In this document: positions 58,401-64,000 of the stretch, one piece after another
Numbering within the stretch: the first letter of the stretch is position 1
Layout of the letters: every line of letters begins with the position of its first letter
NCBI GenBank assembly: GCA_950022655.1
Contig: OX465587.1
Location: 30,259,716 to 30,323,715 of the forward strand
Direction of reading: 5' to 3'
Length of the DNA stretch: 64,000 nucleotides
DNA from: Alentia gelatinosa
Taxonomy: Eukaryota; Annelida; Polychaeta; Phyllodocida; Polynoidae
Program-made: the position numbers and the translations under genes
The notes under the pieces: generated by a model
What the model was told of the DNA's origin: nothing
The model's database searches: none
What the model saw: only the letters and a program-made list of their open reading frames with translations

Positions 58401-61400
58401 TATTTACCATATACAATTTACCATGTATTGTATCACGTACAATTAACATTTATATTGTATATCATATTTTCTTATCATAATTGACCGTTACTCTATTTGT
58501 CAATTACCTTTACCTTATTACTCATATTAATATCATATTCATATGTCGTCCAATAAGGTCGGCATAAAATTTTACCATATACTACCATATAAAATTCAAT
58601 AAAATTTTATGTTCCCAAGCCCCTGCTTCTCTCCTTTTATCCAGGGTAGGGGTAATGACAATTATCAATTCAAAACAGTTCCTTGGATTTATTCTAATAC
58701 GGAATGAGTGAAGTATAACATATTGCCGAGTTTGTCCAAATAGGTAAATAAGGCCAATTTACATTTGTTTGATTTACATAGGAAATGTACTGGAAAAATA
58801 TGGATTTCTTCAATTTTGTTAAAAACAAGAACGGTGACCTATGATTTTTAAAACTTAAACGTATATTACTATACATTTCATATGGTCTGTCAAAGCCGAC
58901 CTACCTTCTCCATGAGTTTGATGCGGAGCGATATTTATATGGCAAAGACAAGAAAATATCGCATAGCGTTCAAACGAGTAACCAAAACAAGTCACTTTCT
59001 GTATTTATCTCACCCCTGTACAAACTAAACGAGTATTGCAGTGCATTCTTGTATGGTCTATATCCTGTGTAACGTCCATTCTTTTAGTGTGTACAGGAGT
59101 GAGATAAATACAGAAAGCAACTCATTTTATCCAACTCAATTGAATGCTATGTGATATTCACTCCACATCAAACTCATGGAGAACGACGACTTTGACCAAA
59201 ACATGTTGGTTTCTTCTTTAAGCCGGCCCACCTGGAACTTGGTTTCGACGAGTCCCTGGAACTGTTTCTTCTGGTCCTTGCTGAGTTTGGCCTCCTTCAC
59301 CATTTTCTGCCACAAGTCGATCTGACGGTCCCGCTGCACTAACGCCCTCTGGTAGCGCGACGGGATACCACCGGGTATGGCCTAGTGGCGTCAAAATACA
59401 CGATTACAGGGATTTCAAATGGAGTCATGATAAAAATAGGGGAAATATTTTTCATGCGAAATTTACTGCATCAGAGAGGCTGAGAAAACATGGAAAACAC
59501 ATCGTGAGTGGCCATGGAATGAGGTTGGGGTGTGTGGGATGGTTTGAACCACTTTTTATTGATGTGAATGATGCCCAATTTATTCTCTTTTTGTTTTACT
59601 CAAGAAAAAAAGGTATATAATGAAAATGAAAACAAGGATTTCCTTGGAAAGTAGGAAAATTACCATCTCTGAGATTTTATCTTTTATAACCAGGGATGAA
59701 CGTAGGGATTCACCAACATAGTCGGAAATTTAATCATTTATAAAAACAATACATTTTTTTTTAAAAGACAGACGAGGCACTTCTTCACTCACACAAAAGA
59801 ATATTTTGGTCATGTATCTGTATGTATATACCTTTTTATACGGAAACTGGCTTACTGTCTTCGTATGTCAAAGATATGCTGTAAAATTATTGATGACATA
59901 CAGCCCGAGGATTTACGTACAAATACAGTTAGACTGCTTTTGTATTATTATATACCTAAAAATGGCGAAATTCTAGCTAGACACGTGATGTCATACCCCG
60001 TACGTCACAGTGTGACGTAGGACCATACATACGTCATGGGTATGTGTTGGTCATGCGGCCATAGGCATATAATGATACCAATTACACTGTTTTCATTAAC
60101 AGGGCTAAAGGTATGGACTTTTTCGGGTATATAATAATAAGGAAACGTGCGTTCTCGGTCTTTTCTCCCGAAAATACGTCCCTCTACCCGCAGTATCAGG
60201 ACGCATCTTCAAGACAAAAGACCAAGACCACGAACGGATATCAATTCTGCCACAGTAAGTATATTTCCCCATATTACTCCCACTATCAGGCCCGAAACAC
60301 AAACTACTAATTCAATACAGGACGACAAGGCTGAGAGGTTACATCATGAAGAAAACCCACTGGTTTGAGAAGTAGTTGAAGGTCACGCACCTTGGTGTCC
60401 CCGTCCATGTCGAAGGGAATGGTGAAGAAGTAGAAGTCTTTGGGTGACATGAGTTGCCAGACCGGCAAGTCGTCCTGGTGATCGGGGCCTGACGGGGCAC
60501 AACACAGCAAACATGTCATCTCAAACCACGTCTAATCAGCAGATAACACAGTAACAGGCCTCCCAGCACCACTCTCCCTCAATATGGGGGTTTTATAGGT
60601 TTTGAAAATCAAAATATTTATATAGAACTGCATCGAGAAATGTAAACTATGTGGACAATCGGCTCTGTAAACCACTCGAGGTTGACATCGTAATACACTC
60701 GCTAGCGCTTGTGTATTACTACGCGTCAACCTCTCGTGGTTTACGGCCGCCTGTCCACAAAACCATCGATTATTGTCTATATCATCATCGAGGCAAAGCC
60801 GAGTGATGATTATGGCACATCCAAAGGAGTGGAATATTGTCTATTTTACGATTCGAGTGCGGTTCTGGATTTATCTCACCCCTTTCTATGATATCAGATA
60901 GCATCAGAATATCAGAATAGTTCGAATATACCTGGCAAATCCATATGACGTCATCTCACATTCACTAGGCCACGGCCGTGGCGTAGTATTATCGCTTTAC
61001 GGGGGTGATTGTTGAGTATTTTTTCCTAATGTTATTTCTATGGCTAAGCTTGTACCAGGGGTGAGATAAAGGTTTTTACAGGTTTTTCAAGGCAAAAAAT
61101 ATAGGATTTTTATATAAGTATTTAGGGTAAATATATTCACCATGATGGATTTACCTATTACTAATTTGTTAGAACGTCAGGATGTCTGCCTCATCAGGTT
61201 AGACATGCATGTTGAGTTTCCAACAGGCTAGCGAGACTGGCAAGACGTCTTACAAACTGTTGATTTTTAAACATTGTTACGATCTCTTAAAAAACATAAA
61301 GGCTCAAGAGTTGAAATATAGGTTCTTATAGGTTTTAAAGGTCTGAAGTGAGTTCTTAGTCCTTTACCCAACCCCTGGTTAGCCATAGTTTACCCATGGG

Positions 61401-63317
61401 AATAACATTAGAAAAAAATTCTCAACGATCACCTCCATAAAGTGAGAAAACTACGCCACGGTAGTGGCAGATTGATGGGAGATGATATCATAAACGACTG
61501 GCCAATCAGGGGTGAGGATTTGAGAAAGTAGACAAGACATCAAAATGGAGATTTAGTGCCCGAGTTTAGGGGACCTGCATTTTCAGCTATTCTAAGTGAA
61601 TTTCTGGTCTCAGCATCCGCCTCCCCCTCCCTAATTAAAAAAATATATATTTTCAAAATATTTTTTATCATTTATTCTAATATACATAGAACTCAAAAGT
61701 GACCCTTGGGACATGATATAGTACAGAATTCCGGGTAAATTCCTGCCTGAAGACTGGGGATGGATACGTACCGACACAGATGGGGTCACTCCACATGTTG
61801 GGGGTCGGAGAGAGCCCCGCCTGGTCCATATGGTCTGTCAGGTGGCCGTAGTATGTGTGGTAAGGTGCCAGGACCAGTGACTCGTTACTGCCCAGAATCA
61901 ACGGGCGCGACGGGGTCAACAGGTACAGCGTACACTGCGTAGATCCACTGAGAACGAGAAAGCGATACGCGAGTCAGAAAGAGGGGAATGTGGTGTGCAG
62001 GGTACCCTGCGTGGATCCACTGAGAACGAGAAAGAGAAATGAGAGTCAGAGAGAGGGGAGTATAGGGTGCAGCGTACACTGCATATATCCACAATTATAA
62101 CGAGGAAGAAATATGAGCATCAGAAAGAGGGGGATGTGGAGTGCAGCATAACCTGCGTAGACCCACTGTGAGAACGAGAAAGCGATACACGAGTCACAAA
62201 GAGGGTACTGTTGGGTGCAGCATACACTGCATAGATCCACTGAGAATGAGAAAGCGATACACAAGTCAGAAATAGGGGAATGTGGAGTGCAGCGTACACT
62301 GCGTAGATCCACTGTGAATGAGAAAGCAATACGCAAGTCAGAAAGAGGGGACTTTGGGGTGCAGTATACACTGCGTAGATCCACTGTGAGAATGAGAAAG
62401 TGATACGCAAGTCAAAAAGAGAGGAATGTGGTGTGCAGCGTATACTGCATAGATCCACTGGGTATGAGAAAGCGATACACGAGTCAAAAAGAGAGGAATG
62501 TGGGGTGCAGCGTATACTGCATAGATCCACTGTGAGAATAAGAAAAGCGATACACGAGTCAGAGAGAGGGGAATGTGGGGTGCAGTGTACACTGCGTAGA
62601 TCCACTGTGAGAATGAGAATGCAATACATGAGTCGGAAAGAGGGGAGTGTGGAGTGCAGCGTACACTGCATATATATTCACAGTTAGAACGAGGAAGAGA
62701 TATGAGCGTCAGAAAGAGAGACATTTGGGTGCAGCATACACTGCGTAGATCCACTATGAGAATGAGACGCTGAATATGAAAAAGTGGATTTCAAAGGAAA
62801 AATGGAAAACTGACAATTCTGAAATAAACTCTGGTGACTTAGACATCGTTTTGTGCTGGCCCTACTGAATTTTTTGTTCTTTTTAATATTTGATTTAAGA
62901 GGGTTAAGAATACGAGTCTGGAACACTTCCAACCGATGCTACCTTGACAATGACAACTTCATGTCAGGACTAAACCGTTACTATGCAATCTCAAAACAAA
63001 ACAAAACAAAACAAATTTATAAAGGCATTAATTTTGTAGGATTGTGATGAGTGTGGTACTGTAGTAAATGAAAGCTGATAAGAACCAGAATTTTAAACTA
63101 AAAAATCGTTTTTATTAAAAAAAATTAATTTTCAAGATTTTTCAGGCCCTCTACAAACAGTGTTTATAGGATGTTGCTGAGTGTGGCTGCTTACTTGATG
63201 CTGATGCGGCGGCAGGCGGTGATGACAGTCACGTTCTCACAGCTGTTGACATGCACCGTCGTCTCCACAGCGCCCAGCACGATGGTGCTGTTACGACACT
63301 TCTCTATACTCACCGAC
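52384..63317 (-). CDS. TBCCD1: TBCCD1, 3' five exons (partial gene, spliced)
   Basis: Joined exons 63195-63317, 61772-61947, 60391-60488, 59232-59381 and 52384-52455 keep one reading frame across four introns and end in TAG. Every intron starts with GT and ends with AG. The product is the C-terminal half of TBCC domain-containing protein 1. By family knowledge this is a tubulin-cofactor-C-like beta-helix protein acting at the centrosome or basal body in organelle positioning. Visible hallmarks are the repeated beta-helix strands (SVSIEKCRNSTIVLG, TTVHVNSCENVTVI), then LTPSRPLIL and LAPYHTYYGHL, the PVWQLMSPKDFYFF segment, IPGGIPSRYQ, and a basic coiled tail ending EWLADTGHRREL. The 5' exons lie beyond the right edge. 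Identification rests on remembered similarity to vertebrate TBCCD1 over all five exons, including the tail. I see no frameshift or stop, so the gene looks functional despite its repeat-filled introns. Confidence 0.88.
52665..53685 (+). repeat. 34-bp minisatellite with palindromic core, about 29 units
   Basis: The unit is CAGCATAGACTGGACAATG followed by CCTAGAGGCATTCC. The palindrome AATGCCTNNAGGCATT recurs in each unit. Variation between units is mostly at the two central bases and at GGA(C/T)AATG. The array lies wholly in the last TBCCD1 intron. Minus-strand open frames through it are repeat-derived. Confidence 0.95.
53898..53952 (+). repeat. Left part of MITE family R4, split by the DIRS-like element
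   Basis: Starts TTAAAGGAATATCCTAC and carries the GGCGCCACCTGGTG box seen in the other R4 copies (18933-19229 and 51730-52283). The sequence continues at 58653 on the other side of the retroelement. Confidence 0.8.
54252..55331 (+). CDS. Gag-like protein of the DIRS-like element
   Basis: An intact 359-residue ORF. The first 45 residues are polar and low-complexity, followed by a short coiled segment (about 48-70), a serine/arginine-rich patch (70-80) and an alpha-helical middle (about 95-250). Near residues 273-315 is a Cys/His cluster, CRAYNSERGC then HVCSFCDSVGRMC then HSIHAC, resembling the zinc-binding region of DIRS-group Gag proteins. The expected role is RNA or nucleoprotein packaging. 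It is the first ORF of the element and ends 132 bp before the start of the RT frame. Assignment rests on position and the zinc-binding cluster. Confidence 0.75.
   Translation: MGPPNTRSNPVAGPSQGPDTEGTVTDSRQTGTDHVASVSDNGSTVKSSRMTALENKMDTMMEAINRMSRQRSSSRASRSRPPTEPTAVEARTREWANEQTARLPPPRQLRERFVPEDYLQRELDREALRHDRTAGKLASDLTTSRLISKPFMFVDREGIYTLSQKLEVRGTLGPLEYISAFLALMEDERATHEADRKDMYRHLHQVSVDAQSRPWAGVRRWSNFIFDQVEAGRIYWSDHVRIQDERVRLAMTPTGRNGSGQGGDKSGGHELPCRAYNSERGCRQRNGHQERGVKWLHVCSFCDSVGRMCTHSIHACNRKLSYGVGYDSTLPTPTPAPRRTHQAGHSVRAADTKALPQQS
55464..57635 (+). pseudogene. Reverse transcriptase/RNase H of the DIRS-like element, two in-frame stops
   Basis: One frame carries DIRS-type RT and RNase H. Visible RT blocks are NHPSATGYPEHI and LGPFQEPPFSPW, then STIDIAYKNFR, MPFGARASSY and the catalytic YLDD box at 56463-56474. 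TGA at 56484-56486 and TAG at 56586-56588 break the frame, which then continues as thumb and RNase H. The RNase H motif has an EL(E) segment, VFCDNLGTVQAL and HVPGALNTVADALSR. The same frame runs on into an N-terminal recombinase-like segment (YLAFCRRMGADP) before ending at 57635. The stops make this copy unlikely to produce active RT unless they are read through. Confidence 0.85.
57167..58354 (+). CDS. Tyrosine recombinase of the DIRS-like element
   Basis: The recombinase catalytic domain is complete. The first Arg lies in YYAALRQSE, Lys in CIKAAKN, His-x-x-Arg in LHGLRKAAAT, Trp in GGWKS, and the nucleophilic Tyr in HRTYIKNN. Upstream, SPATVTNHLSHVRSHL is typical of the core-binding domain. 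The listed start overlaps the RNase H region in another frame, so roughly the first 110 codons are probably not recombinase. The true N-terminal segment appears in the RT frame up to about 57550, implying a frameshift near 57550-57560. This is either a mutation or how the polyprotein is joined. Its role is integration of a circular cDNA. Confidence 0.82.
   Translation: MCPASLDGPGEIADRLHLHARSGGTQHRRRCPQPCPPDLEEFDKAATFTKFHSLTEIMPCTHAAFIPVLRLTCRSGATLSPDEGICSTFRGTCPRNGREPAERRRDLPRILPADGGGPAEAHGELYHGVPQYVADHAPSPATVTNHLSHVRSHLRLTGGDVAPTEDFRIKRALEAMRRNKTYQPNVKPPVPLAVIRAVLAALTDSPIHLALRSAILIIYYAALRQSEVVPPTASRYDAARHLSRRDVVVGRRRVTVCIKAAKNMQHVGEEKTVTLQESPEPRFCPVRAIRQMLVASPTANPEDPFLQHEHGATVTTRILTKEWKDILRAVHQPHTFTLHGLRKAAATQAYQAGMPELSIQRYGGWKSNAHRTYIKNNDADSVNRALVQSLLNKNS
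58355..58652 (+). other. 3' untranslated end of the DIRS-like element
   Basis: About 300 bp of AT-rich sequence follow the recombinase stop. It contains repeated ACCATATA and AATAAAATTTTA motifs, ending with the short segment that pairs imperfectly with the left end. No ORF. Confidence 0.6.
58653..58900 (+). repeat. Right part of MITE family R4
   Basis: Continuation of the MITE interrupted at 53952. It is collinear with 51786-51990, including the shared CAAATAGGTAAATA stretch. The distal terminal inverted repeat is missing or too diverged to see, because foldback family a begins at about 58905. Confidence 0.75.
58905..59225 (-). repeat. Foldback family a in a TBCCD1 intron
   Basis: Contains GAGTTTGATGCGGAGCGATA, CTGTATTTATCTCACCCCTG, ACAGGAGTGAGATAAATACA and GACTTTGACCAAAACATG. 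It ends within 10 bp of the 59232-59381 exon donor. Confidence 0.78.
59232..59381 (-). CDS. TBCCD1: TBCCD1 exon (coiled C-terminal segment)
   Basis: This exon is 150 bp, exactly 50 codons, in phase 0 at both ends. The acceptor is CTAG (59385-59382) and the donor GTGGGC begins at 59231. It encodes IPGGIPSRYQRALVQRDRQI followed by a charged helical stretch (DLWQKMVKEAKLSKDQKKQ) ending VETKFQ. In vertebrate TBCCD1 the equivalent segment leads straight to the last short exon, as here. A family-a foldback element begins within 10 bp of the donor on the downstream side. Confidence 0.87.
59385..59560 (-). repeat. Intron segment paralogous to 52486-52670
   Basis: The sequence around 59466-59560 (GAGAAAACATGGAAAACA, then a GGTTTGAACCACT block) matches 52565-52645 (GAGAAAACACGGAAAACA, GGTTTAAACCACT). 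Both lie just upstream of a TBCCD1 exon in gene orientation. Confidence 0.6.
59561..60390 (-). other. TBCCD1 intron with family-f foldback (59820-60110)
   Basis: CCCGTACGTCACAGTGTGAC with TATACCTAAAAATGGCGAAA is the reverse of 17166-17445. No coding sequence. Confidence 0.6.
60391..60488 (-). CDS. TBCCD1: TBCCD1 exon (linker after TBCC domain)
   Basis: This 98-bp exon follows acceptor TCAG (60492-60489) and ends before donor GTGCGT. Its first two bases complete the glycine codon begun in the previous exon, then 32 codons follow with no stop. The peptide includes PVWQLMSPKDFYFFTIPF and ends GDTK, matching the conserved W-Q-x-M-S-P-x-D-F-Y region downstream of the TBCC domain in TBCCD1. Confidence 0.86.
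60489..61771 (-). repeat. TBCCD1 intron with foldbacks 60625-60880 and a module to 61075
   Basis: Hairpin arms are TGTGGACAATCGGCTCTGTA and GCCGCCTGTCCACA, with loop CGCTAGCGCTTGTGTATTAC. A second hairpin has loop CATCGAGGCAAAGCCGAGTG. A TTTATCTCACCCC/GGGGTGAGATAAAG pair bounds 60880-61075. Confidence 0.7.
61772..61947 (-). CDS. TBCCD1: TBCCD1 exon (end of TBCC domain)
   Basis: This 176-bp exon runs from acceptor CAG (61950-61948) to donor GTACGT (61771-61766). The previous exon's two trailing bases plus its first T restore the frame. It encodes GSTQCTLYLLTPSRPLIL, then LAPYHTYYGHL, a DHMDQAGL segment, and ends at PNMWSDPICV plus one base. This is the characteristic end of the TBCC domain in TBCCD1. 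Its first 25 or so bases and its acceptor are copied many times in the adjacent tandem array. Confidence 0.87.
61925..62765 (-). repeat. 73-74-bp tandem array built from a TBCCD1 intron/exon junction
   Basis: About twelve occurrences of the junction lie at 61941-62755; the leftmost is the real exon boundary. On the minus strand each unit has a pyrimidine-rich tract, an AG, and then about 25 bases nearly identical to the start of the 61772-61947 exon (TGGATCTACGCAGTGTACGC). Each unit therefore carries a decoy 3' splice site and a piece of exon. Read in the exon frame the copies hit a stop after about 15 codons. Units near 62087 and 62670 are diverged. Confidence 0.9.
62766..63194 (-). other. 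TBCCD1 intron, no feature
   Basis: AT-rich intron sequence with an (ACAAA)n stretch at about 62995-63012. Confidence 0.5.
63195..63317 (-). CDS. TBCCD1: TBCCD1 exon (TBCC beta-helix, first visible exon)
   Basis: This 123-bp exon has a CAG acceptor just upstream (63318-63320) and a GTAAGC donor (63194-63189). It starts with one base completing an earlier codon and ends with two bases (AA) completed by the next exon. It encodes 40 full residues beginning SVSIEKCRNSTIVLG. The repeating hydrophobic pattern fits strands of the TBCC/C-CAP beta-helix. CRRISI falls near where tubulin cofactor C has its arginine-finger region; whether it is catalytic here is unknown. The upstream exon was not found in the remaining 680 bp, which are foldback repeats. 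Confidence 0.85.
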
Positions 63318-64000
63318 CTGACACCAGAAAAAAACCCACGAACACAGTTTTATTATCCACCTAATACAAGGTGTCCATAGAAAACACATAGGGAGTGTGT
63401 ATCACCATACCCGGAGCATTCAGATATATCCACCTTTTTTAAAATTATTTCTATTAGGGTAGACATCTTTACAGAATTCATGGCCTCGGCATTGCCGTTC
63501 TTCCGCCCAGTCCCAATACATACACAATATTACCATGATTTCGATCTGAATGGCCGTATTCTCCGCGTAGTTGACGCGTAGAAATACTCCGAGCGAGTAT
63601 TGCGTAGCGTCAATTACAAGTAGAATAAATACGGCCACACTGATCGAAATTATGGTAATGTTGTATTTATTACTCACTTATTTTTAGATTTAAGCAATAA
63701 ATATGATCGTTAGAAAACTTTTCAACATAATTAAGAAGTTATGTTTGGGACTACTTTCATCTCAAAAATCCGAATCCTCCTAGGAGGGTACGGAGCTCCG
63801 TATCCTCCTCAGTAGCGATCTATAATCTCCATGGGCTTAGTATGGAGACTCCGTATCAGGTGGGTAATAAAACCTAATACAAAGTGTCCATAGAAAACAC
63901 ATAGGGAGTGTGTATCACCATACCCGGAGCATACAGGTATATTCACCTAATACAAAGTGTCCATAAAAACACATAGGGAGTGTGTATAGACATACCCAGC
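63318..64000 (-). repeat. R1 units and a GATCGAAAT-type foldback at the right edge
   Basis: R1 units lie at 63350-63430 and 63870-64000. Hairpin 63515-63665 pairs CAATATTACCATGATTTCGA with TCGAAATTATGGTAATGTTG around GTTGACGCGTAGAAATACT. No TBCCD1 exon was recognised here. Confidence 0.7.

Larger units (their letters stand above)
53953..58652 (+). mobile_element. DIRS-like tyrosine-recombinase retrotransposon, 4.7 kb
   Basis: Three coding blocks in order (gag-like, RT/RNase H, tyrosine recombinase) with no integrase or protease are diagnostic of DIRS-type elements. The element is clearly GC-richer than its surroundings. It interrupts a MITE: bases left of 53953 and right of 58652 join into a sequence collinear with the related copies at 18933 and 51730. 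TAATG occurs at both junctions (53948-53952 and 58653-58657), either a 5-bp duplication or shared recombination sequence. An imperfect inverted pair lies at 53981-53997 and 58641-58659. No methyltransferase domain was seen after the recombinase, unlike classical DIRS1. Confidence 0.85.

Noticed and set aside
62046..62754. Repetitive minus-strand ORFs with QWIYAVYAAPHIPLFLT repeats
   Set aside because: They are the out-of-frame reading of the splice-acceptor minisatellite, not a repeat protein.
63420..63677. 85-residue minus-strand ORF as a further TBCCD1 exon
   Set aside because: It crosses a foldback hairpin and shows no TBCC-family similarity or well-placed splice sites.

Overview
The window is a stretch of an invertebrate animal genome, AT-rich and CpG-containing. 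Evidence is spliced coding exons with GT/AG introns, very dense non-autonomous DNA repeats, a DIRS-type retroelement and a large inverted-repeat DNA transposon. It is not bacterial: there are no operons, rRNA or tRNA genes. A marine deuterostome or lophotrochozoan would fit the mix of repeats, but the species cannot be fixed from sequence alone.

One host gene is recognised: the 3' part of TBCCD1 (TBCC domain-containing protein 1) on the minus strand. Five exons at 63195-63317, 61772-61947, 60391-60488, 59232-59381 and 52384-52455 join in frame and end in a stop codon. The 5' part lies beyond the right edge. Its last intron is about 6.8 kb and holds a 34-bp minisatellite and a 4.7-kb DIRS-like retrotransposon. 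The retrotransposon sits inside an older MITE and carries gag, a reverse transcriptase/RNase H broken by two stops, and a tyrosine recombinase. The acceptor of the 176-bp exon has been amplified into an array of about 11 extra 73-74-bp units.

From 38414 to 49700 lies an 11.3-kb DNA transposon with terminal inverted repeats of about 825-838 bp and a 3-bp TTG direct repeat at each end. Its single long ORF encodes 1406 residues. The N-terminal half looks like a DDE-type transposase, and the C-terminal part matches the FEN1/XPG nuclease pattern, including the GCD plus helix-hairpin-helix signature. The best fit is the Academ superfamily. Nested inside it are a decayed tyrosine-recombinase retroelement with split direct repeats (39329-40540) and a GT-rich minisatellite (42415-43385).

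The left 38 kb holds no recognisable host gene. It is a mosaic of short foldback elements, many with a common two-module plan, plus MITEs with long terminal inverted repeats and many minisatellites. Several minisatellites share one palindromic core although their units differ. A complete hammerhead ribozyme catalytic core lies at 34174-34200. Most open frames in this part are low-complexity or repeat-derived and are not annotated as genes.
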